DNA of 64,000 bases from Paenibacillus sp. FSL R7-0204 (GTDB lineage: Bacteria; Bacillota; Bacilli; Paenibacillales; Paenibacillaceae), in assembly GCF_038002225.1 (NCBI RefSeq), contig NZ_JBBOCA010000001.1, forward strand, positions 5,394,001-5,458,000, read 5' to 3'. The position numbers were made by a program, and so were the translations under genes. Shown piece by piece: positions 45,163 through 55,440 of this stretch. The notes under the pieces were generated by a model that was not told where the DNA came from, did no database searches, and saw only the letters and a list, made by a program, of their open reading frames with translations. Numbering within the stretch: the first letter of the stretch is position 1; every line of letters begins with the position of its first letter.

Positions 45163-46587
45163 CTAGTCGGCTGGAATCGTATCTACCTTCACCAGGTTAG
45201 TGGAACCGGAACGTCCAAGCGGGATACCTGCAGTGATGACTACAAGATCGCCGGCTTTAACCAGACCGGAAGCCTTACCGCCGTTAAGAGCTGTTTCCAG
45301 CAGTTCGTCAGTAGAATGAGCTTCAGGACCGAATACAGGAGTTACGCCCCATACCAGCGCCAGTTGACGCATTGTTCTTTCTTGGGTAGTAACAGCAATG
45401 ATCTGTGATTTAGGACGATATTTGGAAACCACGCGTGCAGTGTGGCCAGTTACAGTCGAAGAAATGATCGCTTTAGCATTCAGATCCAGAGCGGAGATCG
45501 CTACGGATTGGCTGATCGCTTCAGTTACAGTAGTTTCTTGAGCAATCTGCTGCTTCATGAAGATCTCACGGTGGTTCAGAGCAGATTCTGCTTTCTCAGC
45601 AATACGGGACATAGTCAGTACGGATTCTACCGGATATTTCCCGGCAGCAGTCTCACCGGACAGCATGATTGCATCTGTTCCGTCGAAGATTGCGTTCGCT
45701 ACATCACTTGCTTCAGCGCGGGTTGGGCGCGGGTTACGCTGCATGGAATCCAGCATTTGGGTAGCTGTGATTACCGGTTTGCCGGCGATGTTACACTTCT
45801 GAATCATCAGCTTCTGAGCCAAAGGTACATCTTCAGCAGGGATTTCTACACCAAGGTCGCCACGGGCAACCATCAGGCCGTCGGATACTGCCAGGATCTC
45901 ATCCAGGTTATCGACACCTTCCTGGTTCTCGATCTTGGAGATGATCTGGATGTGGGAAGCATCATGCTTCGCAAGCAGTTCACGGATTTCCAGAACGTCG
46001 CTGGCTTTGCGTACGAAAGAAGCGGCAATAAAATCAATGTCCTGTCCGATCCCAAAAATGATATCATTGGTATCTTTTTCCGTAATACCCGGCAGGGAGA
46101 TGGATACTCCTGGTACGTTAACACCCTTCTTGCTCTTGATCGTACCGCCGTTAACAATACGGGTCTTGATTTCAGTGCCTTGAATGTCGACAACTGTTAG
46201 GCCGATCAGGCCGTCGTCGATCAGGATCGTTGATCCTACTTGAACATCGTTAGGCAGGTTGTTGTAAGTGATGGAGATACGGTTATGGTCGCCAAGGATC
46301 TCTTCCGTAGTCAATGTCAGATACTCATCCTGAACCAGTTCAATCGGTTCTACTTCCAGCTTGCCAGTACGAATCTCCGGTCCTTTGGTGTCGAGCAGGA
46401 TGGCAACAGTCTTGCCAAGTTCCTTGGATGCTTGACGGATCGTGTTGATCCGGGCTCCGTGCTCATCAAAATCGCCGTGGGAGAAGTTCAGACGGGCCAC
46501 ATTCATACCAGCCAAAATCAATTTTTTGATATTCTCCAACGATTCACTTGCAGGTCCGATCGTACATACAATTTTACTTTTCCGCAT
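45163..46587 (-). CDS. pyk: Pyruvate kinase
   Basis: A 474-residue enzyme. Visible: [10 protein letters not shown] at the N-terminus, [34 protein letters not shown] and [19 protein letters not shown], then the C-terminal domain with [12 protein letters not shown]. It lacks the extra ~110-residue PEP-utiliser-like domain of the B. subtilis enzyme (585 residues). The start is ATG with GGAGG 8 nt upstream. Confidence 0.96.
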   Translation of the reverse strand: MRKSKIVCTIGPASESLENIKKLILAGMNVARLNFSHGDFDEHGARINTIRQASKELGKTVAILLDTKGPEIRTGKLEVEPIELVQDEYLTLTTEEILGDHNRISITYNNLPNDVQVGSTILIDDGLIGLTVVDIQGTEIKTRIVNGGTIKSKKGVNVPGVSISLPGITEKDTNDIIFGIGQDIDFIAASFVRKASDVLEIRELLAKHDASHIQIISKIENQEGVDNLDEILAVSDGLMVARGDLGVEIPAEDVPLAQKLMIQKCNIAGKPVITATQMLDSMQRNPRPTRAEASDVANAIFDGTDAIMLSGETAAGKYPVESVLTMSRIAEKAESALNHREIFMKQQIAQETTVTEAISQSVAISALDLNAKAIISSTVTGHTARVVSKYRPKSQIIAVTTQERTMRQLALVWGVTPVFGPEAHSTDELLETALNGGKASGLVKAGDLVVITAGIPLGRSGSTNLVKVDTIPAD

Positions 46588-46962
46588 TAGGTTTTCCTCC
46601 GTTTTTTCGTTCTCTCTGTCTCGCTTTTTCCAACTACAAAATCTACTATAAGGCTTGCTCTCTGTATAGGAACTTTATCACATGTAAAGACATGCACGTT
46701 TTATTGCGCCCTTATGAATATTACTGCATGTTGAACACAAAATCAATGTTAGTGCCTGTTTTTGCTGTAAATTAAAGTCGAATAATATAGGATGGCCGAT
46801 AAAAGAAAAATCATCCCGCAGCAAGCACAGGATGATTAAAATGGGATTAATTGTATAATAGGTCTTGTCCCATCCGCGGGCTGGAATAAGCTGGAATATG
46901 TTAAAAAGTGCAAACCCGGCGGTACCGGCCATGCCGCTCATTCCCTAGAGAAAAGCTTACGC
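46588..46962. other. pyk-accA gap, where pfkA sits in B. subtilis
   Basis: 375 nt with no gene. The pyk promoter must lie in its left part, and the accDA terminator is at 46806-46838. The B. subtilis pfkA between these genes is absent. Confidence 0.6.
46806..46838 (-). terminator. Terminator of accDA
   Basis: On the minus strand AATCATCC pairs with GGATGATT around 13 nt, followed by a T run. It lies 125 nt past the accA stop. Confidence 0.7.
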
Positions 46963-47964
46963 TTACTCCATAATCTGCGCTTCATCCTGATCGGAATCCT
47001 GCTCCAGCACCGACTCGGAAAACTCGCCGATTTTGCGGAATTTCAGGTAACGGTCTTCCTTCAGCGCAGCAGCATCCATGCCGGACAGCTCCTGCAGGTG
47101 ACGCCAGACCGTGTCCTTAACCGCCTCTGCTGTAGCTTCGTAATCCCGGTGCGCACCGCCTCTGGGCTCTGCAATAATCTCCTCGATGACTTCCATCTCC
47201 AGCAGATCGGTGGCCGTAATCTTCATGGCCTCCGCGGCCTGCTCCGCCTTGGTGGCATCCTTCCACAGAATCGACGCGGCTCCGTTAGGGGAGATCGCCG
47301 AATAGATCGCATTCTCCAGCATCAGCACGCGGTTGCCCACGGCCATCGCTAAAGCTCCGCCGCTGCCGCCCTCGCCGATAATCACGCAGATGACCGGCAC
47401 GGCCAGCTGGGACATCTCGAACAAATTACGGGCAATCGCTTCCGATTGTCCGCGTTCCTCTGCGGTATTGCCAGGGTAAGCCCCCTTGGTATCGACAAAG
47501 GTGATGATCGGACGGCCGAACTTCTCCGCCTGCTTCATCAGCCTCAGTGACTTGCGGAAGCCCTCCGGATGGGCGCTGCCGAAGAAGCGCAGAATATTCT
47601 CCTTCGTATCCTTGCCGCGCTGCTGCCCGATAACGGTCACAGGCCGGCCGTTCAGCTTGGCGATTCCGCCGACTACCGCAAGATCGTCACCGTACAGGCG
47701 GTCACCATGCAGCTCGATAAAGTCCGTGAAGATAAGCCCGATCAGATCCAGCGAGGTCGGGCGTACGTGATGCCGGGCCAGATGCATCTTCTGGGCCGGG
47801 GATATATTGGAATAGATCTCATTCTCCAGCCCGCTGTAGCGCTCCTCAAGCCGGGCTACCTCATCGCTGAAATCAATGCCCTTCTCTTCACCGAACTGCT
47901 TGAGTTCGGCGATTTTTTTGCGCATTTCTACCAGAGGCATTTCAAAAGGCAACTCTCCTGCCAA
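46963..47964 (-). CDS. accA: Acetyl-CoA carboxylase carboxyltransferase subunit alpha
   Basis: A 333-residue subunit that, with AccD, transfers the carboxyl from biotin to acetyl-CoA to give malonyl-CoA. Visible: the N-terminal coiled helices [36 protein letters not shown] [55 protein letters not shown] and [16 protein letters not shown]. The start is TTG at 47964, 8 nt after GGGGG; the gene begins directly after the accD stop. Confidence 0.95.
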   Translation of the reverse strand: MAGELPFEMPLVEMRKKIAELKQFGEEKGIDFSDEVARLEERYSGLENEIYSNISPAQKMHLARHHVRPTSLDLIGLIFTDFIELHGDRLYGDDLAVVGGIAKLNGRPVTVIGQQRGKDTKENILRFFGSAHPEGFRKSLRLMKQAEKFGRPIITFVDTKGAYPGNTAEERGQSEAIARNLFEMSQLAVPVICVIIGEGGSGGALAMAVGNRVLMLENAIYSAISPNGAASILWKDATKAEQAAEAMKITATDLLEMEVIEEIIAEPRGGAHRDYEATAEAVKDTVWRHLQELSGMDAAALKEDRYLKFRKIGEFSESVLEQDSDQDEAQIME

Positions 47965-47965
47965 C

Positions 47966-48859
47966 CTAAAATCCCCCTTTCACATCATGCAGTTCCAGCA
48001 GCTTCGTGAGTGTGGAGCGCATTTCCTTACGGTGCACGACCAGATCCAGCTGTCCGTGCTGCAGATTGAACTCTGCCGTCTGGAAATCCTCCGGCAGCTT
48101 CTGGCGGATCGTCTGCTCGATGACAATCCGTCCGGCAAAGCCGAATACCGCTCCGGGCTCGGCAATAATAATGTCGCCCAGGCTGGCAAAGCTCGCCGAT
48201 ACCCCGCCGGTGGTCGGATCAGTAATGACGGAAATGTACAGGCCGCCCGCTTCACTGAACCGGGCCAGTGCGGCGCTTGTCTTCGCCATCTGCATGAGAC
48301 TGAGAATGCTCTCCTGCATTCTGGCCCCGCCGGAAGTGGAGAAGATCAGCATCGGCAGTGCCCGCTCTGTCGCTTCTTCCACCGCTCTTGTAATTTTCTC
48401 GCCCACCACAGATCCCATGCTGCCGGTGAAGAACTCAAAGTTCATCACGGCTACAATCACCGGATGTCCGCCGATACTGCCCTGCCCGGTGATTACAGCT
48501 TCAACCTGTCCGGTTTTGGACTGCTGCTGTTCCAGCTTGGAGGCATAGCCGGGGAACTTCAGCGGATCAATGGACGCCATCTCGCTGTCGAACTCAATAA
48601 ACCCTTCCGGATCCAGGATCATCGCAATCCGTTCGGTCGCATTCAGGCGCATATGATAGCCGCAGGACGGGCATACTTTCAAATTCTTCTCCAGTTCCTT
48701 GCTGTACTGGATCGTTCCGCATTTGGCACACTTGCTCATAAGGCCTTCGGGAATCTCCCGCTTAGGGCGCTCGCCTTCTGCCGGTCCGCCGCTTCGCTCC
48801 AGACGCTCTGAAGGAATAGTCGCGTACTTCCGTTTTTTCTGAAATAAATCTTTGAACAA
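47966..48859 (-). CDS. accD: Acetyl-CoA carboxylase carboxyltransferase subunit beta
   Basis: A 297-residue subunit. It starts [12 protein letters not shown] after the initiator, carries the N-terminal zinc ribbon CAKCGTIQ...CPSCGYH (four Cys), then [39 protein letters not shown] and [12 protein letters not shown]. The chosen start is TTG at 48859, 8 nt after AAGAGG; the frame stays open to a GTG at 48868 that overlaps the site. It is coupled to accA. No FapR-type operator was seen upstream. Confidence 0.94.
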   Translation of the reverse strand: MFKDLFQKKRKYATIPSERLERSGGPAEGERPKREIPEGLMSKCAKCGTIQYSKELEKNLKVCPSCGYHMRLNATERIAMILDPEGFIEFDSEMASIDPLKFPGYASKLEQQQSKTGQVEAVITGQGSIGGHPVIVAVMNFEFFTGSMGSVVGEKITRAVEEATERALPMLIFSTSGGARMQESILSLMQMAKTSAALARFSEAGGLYISVITDPTTGGVSASFASLGDIIIAEPGAVFGFAGRIVIEQTIRQKLPEDFQTAEFNLQHGQLDLVVHRKEMRSTLTKLLELHDVKGGF

Positions 48860-48943
48860 GGGTCGCACCTCTTCAGCCGTTTATTTGCGTAAATAGCAGC
48901 TTGCCGCTGTCATGAATGCTCTTGAATCTCTACGCCATACTCT

Positions 48944-49132
48944 TCAGGGATGCAGAATCAGATTAAGGACCTCCTGCACTTCTTCAAGCTCTCCCGAAGG
49001 AACCAGAATCTCAAACTGCTGCTTGGACATATTGATGGGACGGCATTTAATCAGAAATCCTTCTTCCGTAAGCTTCCTCTGGATCATCTCCGCCACTTTG
49101 GCGGTCGGCGCTATATAGATTACCGTCCACAT
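48944..49132 (-). CDS. Small DUF2007-like protein
   Basis: A 62-residue protein (MWTVIYIAPTAKVAEM then LTEEGFLIKCRPI and FEILVPSGELEEVQEVL) with a beta-alpha-beta ferredoxin-like plan similar to DUF2007. Function unknown. The start is ATG at 49132 with AGGGAGG upstream. It lies 84 nt before accD on the same strand. Confidence 0.6.
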   Translation of the reverse strand: MWTVIYIAPTAKVAEMIQRKLTEEGFLIKCRPINMSKQQFEILVPSGELEEVQEVLNLILHP

Positions 49133-49279
49133 GCCCTGCAAGGCCTCCCTAATCTCGAATCCAGCCGTATCCTGAATATAATGAAATTATGATAACACAG
49201 TTTTCTTTTTTCCCGCAAGCAAGCCCGGCAGGAAGGACTCAGGACCGGGAGGCCGCATACAGCGCATCAGGAGCAGCCG

Positions 49280-49780
49280 TTATTCGGTCCCGGTTACATG
49301 GGGATATACCTTCGCACCCTCATGCCCGTGGGCGATCCGGGCTGAAGCTGCAGCCGCAATTCCGGCCACAAGATCATCCAGAAATACATGAATGCTCCCC
49401 TTATCATCATTCAATTTGCCGATAATTCCAAGCTTTATTTTATCCAGGTAGCCGAAGCTGGTCAGCCCGATCATTCCATACACGCTCGTGATGCCAAGCG
49501 CCAGCGTCTCGTCCGCCCCGTAGAGCGATTCATCCGCTTCCATTACCGCCTGAAACGGCTGGGGCAGCAGCTTCTTCTCGGCTAACTCATCCAGAGCAAT
49601 CCCGGTCATGAGCGTATACTGGACCTCTCTTTTGTTCAGGACCGACTTGACGCTGCTCAGGCACTCCTCCTGTGTTAAGCTAGGATAATAGACCGATTGC
49701 AGGATATAAACGATCTCCGCGATCGAGTCCAGTGATACTCCCCGGCGTTCCAGCAGCTCTTCCGCCATTTGATAGGACAT
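49280..49780 (-). CDS. Phosphatidylglycerophosphatase A-like protein (YutG-like)
   Basis: A 166-residue protein. The C-terminal half holds the PgpA pattern DKIKLGIIGKLND, KGSIHVFLDDLVAGIAAAA with the paired Asp. B. subtilis YutG is similar. It has a helical N-terminal extension compared with E. coli PgpA, and the substrate in Gram-positives is not well established. The start is ATG at 49780 with AAGGGG 9 nt upstream. Confidence 0.78.
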   Translation of the reverse strand: MSYQMAEELLERRGVSLDSIAEIVYILQSVYYPSLTQEECLSSVKSVLNKREVQYTLMTGIALDELAEKKLLPQPFQAVMEADESLYGADETLALGITSVYGMIGLTSFGYLDKIKLGIIGKLNDDKGSIHVFLDDLVAGIAAAASARIAHGHEGAKVYPHVTGTE

Positions 49781-50118
49781 GATGTCATTCCCCTTCCGCA
49801 CAGGGCAATGCCCCGCTATGATTTAGCTGAACTTGAGAGTGAAGCCTGACAGATTCATAAGTTCACTCTATTGGTTCCCTAATGTATGCGGAAGAGGGGA
49901 CAAATGTGCTAAAAAGATCAGTGTATCTATGGCGCGATTATAGTGTAGCGGGTATGCTCAAGTGCATTCGGTACAACTAAATCGTCTGATTTGCGATGGC
50001 GTGAAGGTAATCATGCCCAATGTATGCGATAAACCGAACACATATAGTAGGTGGTATCGCTTTACTGATCCATCCATAAATTTAATTCTGACGCTGTACT
50101 AGGATAGCTTGGCTGCTC
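49781..50118. other. Intergenic region between dnaE and the YutG-like gene
   Basis: 338 nt without a gene. The word AATGTATGCG occurs twice (near 49880 and 50018). No clear terminator for dnaE was found. Confidence 0.4.
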
Positions 50119-53100
50119 TTATTTCAGACGGACGGTTCCGGCACCCAGCATCTCTTCAATGGCTGCGAAGAGCTCCTCCGAGGGCTCGATCCGGTAGCTG
50201 TCGCTCAGCGCAAGCACCTTCTGGTTGCGCTCGTAGAACAGCAGCGTCGCTGCGGGTCCCGGATGGGTCTGCAGCAGCGCCTGGAGGCGCGGCAGCAGAC
50301 CCTTCAGCTCAGCGCCCGGCGTGATCTTAATGAAGACACGCTGGGCGCTGGGCGCTGAGCCTGCGAAGCGCCCAGCGGCGGGGTCCTGCCCCGTGCGCAG
50401 CGGGGCAGGGCTGCCCGGCCGCGCGTCTGACGCGGCCGGGGCCCCAGGCGCGGCCTGCGCAGAGGCCGCGGAAGCGCGCGCACCGGGCGGATGTGCCGCC
50501 GGTGTGCGCGTGCCCGGTGCAGCGGCAGCGCCAGCTGCACCGCCGGGCCGGGCGCCGGAGCCACCGGCGCCCGTGCGGGCTGCAGGAGCGGCCGCAGGCG
50601 CTCCTGCGGGGGCACTGCGGCCCGCGCCGTAGGCGGGCCGGGACCCGGCGCTGCGGCGCTGCAGCAGGCCGCGCACGCTGTCCGAGGTGAGCGGAGCTAC
50701 CTCCTCGGCCAGCAGCTTGAAGCCCTCGTCCTCCTGCTGCACCTTGGCGCGCAGGGCCAGCAATGCGCCCTTCTCAATCAGGGCGCGGCTGCGTTTCCAC
50801 ACCTCAGGGAAGAGTACGACCTCGCAGCGCTCGATCTGGTCTTCCCACTCCACAAAAGCCATCGCCTTACCGGCTTTGGTCGTGATCTCCTTCAGCGACA
50901 CGACCATACCGGCCGTCACGGTCATACTCTCATCCGCTGCTTCGCCAAGATCCATCAGCTTCTGCATTCCCGGCTCCTCCAGCAGCCCCGCATGATCATC
51001 CAGCGGATGGCCGGAGAGATAGAGCCCGAGCAGCTCCCGCTCCAGCTCCAGCTGCTGGGTTCCGCTGAACCTCGGAATATCCGGGTAGCGGATCTCCCAG
51101 TTCGGTGTCTCGATCAGGTCATCGAACAGCTGGATCTGCAGCTCATCGCGCTCCTTGCGCCATTTGGCCGCCGCGTCCACCGTCTCATCGAGCATCGCCA
51201 GCAGCTGCGCCCGGTGTCCGGGCAGCGTATCGAAGGCTCCAGTCTGCAGCAGCGATTCAATCACGCGCTTGTTACAGACCCGCAGATCGACCCGGCGGCA
51301 GAAATCGAGCAGGCTGTCGAACGGGCGCTCCTTACGGACTGCCATAATGTTCTCTACGGCCTGCGTGCCGACATTCTTCACCGCAGCCAGCCCGAAGCGG
51401 ATATTCCCGCGGCCTTCGACGGGCACCGGAGTGAACAGCACCCCGCTCTCGTTGACATCCGGCGGCAGTACGCCAATCCCGGACCGGCGGCATTCCAGGA
51501 CATATTCCGCCACCTTGCGGTGGCTCCCCATCACAGCAGTCAGCATAGCGGCCATGAACTGCACCGGATAATGCGCCTTAAGATAAGCAGTCTGGAAGGC
51601 CAGCACCCCGTAAGCGGCCGCATGCGCGCGCGGGAAACCGTAGTTGGCGAACCGCACGATCATATCATAGACCGCATGGGCATCCGCTTCGCTGTAGCCC
51701 TGTTTCAGACTGCCCTCCACGAAGTGGCTGCGCTCCTGATCCAGCGTCTCCCGCTTTTTCTTGGACACCGCACGGCGGAGCAGGTCCGCTTCGCCAAGCG
51801 AGAAGCCGGCCATCAGCGAGGCAATCTGCATGATCTGCTCCTGGTAGACGATAATGCCGTACGTATCGGCCAGAATCGGCTGCAAATCCGCATGCGGATA
51901 GACGACCTCGAACTCCCCATGCTTGCCTCCGATGAATTTCGGGATGAATTCCATCGGACCCGGCCGGTACAACGCCACCACCGAGACGATATCCTCAAAT
52001 CCGCTCGGCTTGAGGTCCTTCAGCACCCGCCGTACGCCTGCAGATTCCAGCTGGAATACGCCGGTGGTCTCGCCTGCTCCCAGCATCTCATAGGTGAGCG
52101 GATCGTGATCCGGAATGATGCGGAAATCCGGCACGCTCCCGGTCATCTCCTTCACCCATTTCATGCAGCGTTCAATAATCGACAAGGTCCGCAGGCCGAG
52201 GAAGTCCATCTTGAGCAGCCCAACGCTCTCCAGATGCTCCATGGAGTACTGGGTCAGCGCCGTGCTCTCATTGCCCGCCTGGAGCGGAACAGCATCGGTC
52301 AGCGGACCCTTGGAGATGACCACGCCAGCCGCATGCGTCGAAGCATGGCGCGGCATGCCCTCCACCTTCATCGCCATATCCAGCAGTCCTCTGGTCTTCG
52401 GATTCGTCTCATAGAGCGCCTTCAGCTCAGGCGAGCTCTCCAGCGCACGGGTAATATTGATGCCGAGCTGGCCCGGAATCAGCTTCGCCGCCTTGTCCAC
52501 CTCGTTATACGGCAGATTCAGCGCCCGGCCCACATCACGGACAGCAGCCCTGGCCGCCATCGTACCGAAGGTGATGATCTGCGCCACATGCTCCTTGCCG
52601 TACTTGTCCACCACATAGGCAATGACCTCATCGCGGCGTTCGTCGCTGAAGTCGATATCAATATCGGGCATCGTGATCCGCTCAGGGTTCAGGAACCGCT
52701 CGAACAGCAGATTATATTTCAGCGGGTCCACATCGGTAATCTTCAGCGTGTACGCGGTGAGACTTCCTGCGGAGGAACCACGGCCCGGACCGGTAACAAT
52801 ACCGCTGCGGTGACAAAAAGCGATAAAATCCCACACGATCAGGAAGTAATCGCTGAACCCCATGTTTTCAATGACTCCCAGCTCGTAGTCGAGCCGCTTC
52901 TCAGCTGTCTCCTTCTGCTCCGGCGATTCCCAGAGCGGAGTATCCGCATAGCGCTGCTCCAGCCCGCTGCGGCACAGCTCGCGAAGGTAAGCAGCGGCAT
53001 CCAGCCCTTCAGGCAGAGGCGAGAATTCGGGGAGAATATGATTGCCGAACGTCAGCTCCAGATTGCACGCTTCAGCGATCCGCTGCGTATTCTCTATCGC

Positions 53101-53877
53101 CTGCGGCACATGCGGAAACAGTGCAGCCATCTGCTCCCCGCTTTTGAAGAACAACTGGTCTGTCCCGATCTTCAGCCGGTCCTCATCGTCCACGGATTTG
53201 CCTGTGCCGATGCAGATCAGCACATCCTGGACCTCGGCATCCTCCTTGTCCATATAGTGGACATCATTGGTCACTACCAGCGGAATGCCGAGCTCTTCAG
53301 CAAGTGCTATCAGCTGCGGATTCACCCGCTTCTGCTCGGCAATCCCGTGATCCTGAAGCTCCAGATAGAAGTCGCCTCCAAAAATCTCCTTATACCGAAG
53401 CGCCGCCTTACGCGCCTCCTCCTCCCGGCCATGCAGCAGATGCTGCGGTACTTCACCGCCCAGACAGGCACTTAGGCAGATAATGCCCTCGGCATGTGCT
53501 GCCAGCGCCTCCATATCGATACGCGGCTTGTAATGCTGGCCCTCCAGATGGCCGATGGAGATCAGCTTCATCAGATTCCGGTAACCGGTCATATTCTTCG
53601 CGAGCAGAATCAGGTGATAGATCGGCTGATCCTTGCGGCTCCCGCGCTCACGGCGCGAGCCTGCGGTCAAATAAGCCTCACAGCCGATAATCGGCTTGAT
53701 TCCCTGCGCCCGGCAGGCTTTATAGAAAGGGATGGCCCCGTACATCACACCATGATCTGTCAGCGCCAGCGATGTCATGCCGTATTCGCCGGCCCGGCGC
53801 ACGAGATCTGTAATGCGCGCCGCCCCGTCCAGTAAACTGTATTCGCTGTGCACATGCAAATGCACGAATGGGCTCAT
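50119..53877 (-). CDS. dnaE: DNA polymerase III subunit alpha
   Basis: A 1,252-residue family C polymerase. The N-terminal PHP domain starts FVHLHVHSEYSLLDGAARI with DHGVMYG. The catalytic palm carries PDIDIDFSDERR (~404) and GPGRGSSAGSL, and the HhH region and OB fold (VTAGMVVSLKEITTKAGKAMAFV) follow. Between the OB fold and the C-terminus, roughly residues 1,072-1,177, is an insert of almost only Ala, Pro, Gly, Arg and Ser. The start is ATG at 53877 (GGAAGTGGGG upstream); the frame also allows a GTG at 53886. ytrH is divergent upstream, as in B. subtilis. Confidence 0.96.
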   Translation of the reverse strand: MSPFVHLHVHSEYSLLDGAARITDLVRRAGEYGMTSLALTDHGVMYGAIPFYKACRAQGIKPIIGCEAYLTAGSRRERGSRKDQPIYHLILLAKNMTGYRNLMKLISIGHLEGQHYKPRIDMEALAAHAEGIICLSACLGGEVPQHLLHGREEEARKAALRYKEIFGGDFYLELQDHGIAEQKRVNPQLIALAEELGIPLVVTNDVHYMDKEDAEVQDVLICIGTGKSVDDEDRLKIGTDQLFFKSGEQMAALFPHVPQAIENTQRIAEACNLELTFGNHILPEFSPLPEGLDAAAYLRELCRSGLEQRYADTPLWESPEQKETAEKRLDYELGVIENMGFSDYFLIVWDFIAFCHRSGIVTGPGRGSSAGSLTAYTLKITDVDPLKYNLLFERFLNPERITMPDIDIDFSDERRDEVIAYVVDKYGKEHVAQIITFGTMAARAAVRDVGRALNLPYNEVDKAAKLIPGQLGINITRALESSPELKALYETNPKTRGLLDMAMKVEGMPRHASTHAAGVVISKGPLTDAVPLQAGNESTALTQYSMEHLESVGLLKMDFLGLRTLSIIERCMKWVKEMTGSVPDFRIIPDHDPLTYEMLGAGETTGVFQLESAGVRRVLKDLKPSGFEDIVSVVALYRPGPMEFIPKFIGGKHGEFEVVYPHADLQPILADTYGIIVYQEQIMQIASLMAGFSLGEADLLRRAVSKKKRETLDQERSHFVEGSLKQGYSEADAHAVYDMIVRFANYGFPRAHAAAYGVLAFQTAYLKAHYPVQFMAAMLTAVMGSHRKVAEYVLECRRSGIGVLPPDVNESGVLFTPVPVEGRGNIRFGLAAVKNVGTQAVENIMAVRKERPFDSLLDFCRRVDLRVCNKRVIESLLQTGAFDTLPGHRAQLLAMLDETVDAAAKWRKERDELQIQLFDDLIETPNWEIRYPDIPRFSGTQQLELERELLGLYLSGHPLDDHAGLLEEPGMQKLMDLGEAADESMTVTAGMVVSLKEITTKAGKAMAFVEWEDQIERCEVVLFPEVWKRSRALIEKGALLALRAKVQQEDEGFKLLAEEVAPLTSDSVRGLLQRRSAGSRPAYGAGRSAPAGAPAAAPAARTGAGGSGARPGGAAGAAAAPGTRTPAAHPPGARASAASAQAAPGAPAASDARPGSPAPLRTGQDPAAGRFAGSAPSAQRVFIKITPGAELKGLLPRLQALLQTHPGPAATLLFYERNQKVLALSDSYRIEPSEELFAAIEEMLGAGTVRLK

Positions 53878-54021
53878 ATTCCCCACTTCCCTTCAGCTCC
53901 AAATCAAAACATAAGATGAAACTATTTTATCATATTAGAGGGGGACCCGCCCATAGAATGGATTAAGAGCATATGGACAGGCAAAGGAAGGCCGCCGCCT
54001 GATCTAAGGAAGGAGCTTTTT

Positions 54022-54342
54022 ATGGATATTTTCTTAAGCAAGGCCGTCCTCGATTTCTTCATCGCGTTCGGCATAGTGCTGGGTGGAGCGATGCTGGGCG
54101 GAATCGGCGCCGTCGTCTCTCTTCAACCGCCAACCGATACCATGCTGGAAATCGCAGACCGGATTAAGATATGGGCACTGGCTGCCGCTGTAGGCGGGAC
54201 CATCGACCCGATGCGGGTCATTGAAAGCAATATGCTGGGAGGCAATCTCTCTCCGGCTATCAAGCAGATTCTCTATCTGGTGTTCGCCTTCCTGGGCGCT
54301 CATATGGGCAGCGAGCTGGTCAAGTGGGTATGCGGCAAGTAG
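54022..54342 (+). CDS. ytrH: Sporulation membrane protein YtrH
   Basis: A 106-residue protein with three hydrophobic segments (~8-30, ~48-60, ~82-100), matching the YtrH family of proteins made in sporulating cells (start DIFLSKAVLDFFIAFGIVLGG). The start is ATG with AAGGAG 8 nt upstream. It is followed by ytrI after 22 nt and divergent from dnaE, the same order as in B. subtilis. Confidence 0.93.
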   Translation: MDIFLSKAVLDFFIAFGIVLGGAMLGGIGAVVSLQPPTDTMLEIADRIKIWALAAAVGGTIDPMRVIESNMLGGNLSPAIKQILYLVFAFLGAHMGSELVKWVCGK

Positions 54343-54364
54343 AAGCGAAGGGGTGACAAGATAC

Positions 54365-54868
54365 ATGCGACTTCCGCCGTTTGACCGCTACCGCCGTTTC
54401 TCGCAGATTGCTGCTGTGTTTGTGCTGGGGATGATAGTAGGAGCCGCCCTGTACAACGCGATTTATAACATGGGCTATAACATACTCTGGCTCAACAATC
54501 AGGATCTGCGGCTGGAAATTGAACAGTACCGGAATGACATTCTCACGCTCAAAAAGTACAATAATACCTCCACCGTGATCCGGGAGATTAAGGTGCGCAG
54601 CGAGGACAGTAAGATCAAGGATAGTGCCGCGGCGCTGGACCCGGTAACAACCAAGGAGGTCCTCAGTAAGCTGGCGGGTGATCTGGAGCCGTTGCGCGGG
54701 CGCAGCATGTTCGATATCGATTCCGACGGCAAGCTGGCGCGCCTGCTGCTGGACAGCAAAATCTATCTGGCCCGCGAGAAGGAATACACCGTCAAAATCC
54801 GTACCATGCTGGTGATGGAGGGCGTGCTGCAAATCTGGGTGGAAATCAGTCCGTATAAGCGCAGCTGA
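54365..54868 (+). CDS. ytrI: Sporulation membrane protein YtrI
   Basis: A 167-residue protein: a short cytoplasmic start (RLPPFDRYRRF), one membrane helix (~13-32), a coiled-coil-like stretch with QDLRLEIEQYRNDI, and an outside domain of beta strands. The family has a sporulation phenotype in B. subtilis. The start is ATG at 54365 with GGGGTG 9 nt upstream. It lies 22 nt after ytrH and is almost certainly co-transcribed. Confidence 0.9.
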   Translation: MRLPPFDRYRRFSQIAAVFVLGMIVGAALYNAIYNMGYNILWLNNQDLRLEIEQYRNDILTLKKYNNTSTVIREIKVRSEDSKIKDSAAALDPVTTKEVLSKLAGDLEPLRGRSMFDIDSDGKLARLLLDSKIYLAREKEYTVKIRTMLVMEGVLQIWVEISPYKRS

Positions 54869-54973
54869 GCCGCAAAACATGATACAATAGTGGACAAATC
54901 ACAATCACAGGATACAGAGTGCCCGGCTGAGGCTACGCTGACTGCCCGGTCTTCCACAAAGGAGCTGCCGTTC

Positions 54974-55276
54974 ATGATTATGTTCATTAAGTATCTGCTG
55001 TTTGCCCTGCTGGTTATCTTCATGGTATGCGCCGCCGCGTACAGCATCTCTTCCCGCAGAACCGCTGACCCGCTTATCCAAGGCACCAGACGCTCGATCA
55101 TGAATATGCTGCTGGGCGGAATGCTGGTCACGCTTTCATTAATGTCGATGTTCATCTTCCGCGGCTCGACGCTTAACGTGGTCATTGAGGCTGCTTTTCT
55201 GCTGCTGGGCCTGTTCAATATTTTCTCGGGACTGCGCAGCTTCAGTTACTATAGCCGGATGCGCAGCAGAAGCTGA
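54974..55276 (+). CDS. ytpI: YtpI-family membrane protein
   Basis: A 100-residue protein with three helices (FIKYLLFALLVIFMVCAAAY, NMLLGGMLVTLSLMSMFIF, EAAFLLLGLFNIFSGL). The start is ATG at 54974 with AAAGGAG 9 nt upstream. It is located between ytrI and ytoI as in B. subtilis, but nrnA (ytqI), which lies between ytrI and ytpI there, is missing. Confidence 0.85.
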   Translation: MIMFIKYLLFALLVIFMVCAAAYSISSRRTADPLIQGTRRSIMNMLLGGMLVTLSLMSMFIFRGSTLNVVIEAAFLLLGLFNIFSGLRSFSYYSRMRSRS

Positions 55277-55298
55277 GGGTGCAGCCCGCCGCCCATAC

Positions 55299-55350
55299 AA
55301 ATAGACCAGTAGCCCATCCTGATTGCCTGCAGGACAGCCCTGGTCTATTT
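55299..55350. terminator. Bidirectional terminator between ytpI and ytoI
   Basis: AAATAGACCAG (55299-55309) and its exact complement (55340-55350), with an inner CCTG/CAGG pairing in the loop. T-rich tails lie on both sides. Confidence 0.75.
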
Positions 55351-55440
55351 AATATTTTCCCGAAAATGAATCCTCGTTCATCGTCAATCTCATCGTTATT
55401 CGTCCAGCATTATCCGCTCATCACCAGTCACTCATCCCCG

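Noticed and set aside
47876..48811. 311-codon frame antisense to accD
   Set aside because: accD is certain in this interval; the antisense frame has no family or start signal.
50491..53475. 994-codon open frame antisense to dnaE
   Set aside because: It mirrors the codon bias of the GC-rich dnaE gene; it has no ribosome site or recognisable domain, while dnaE is clearly coding.
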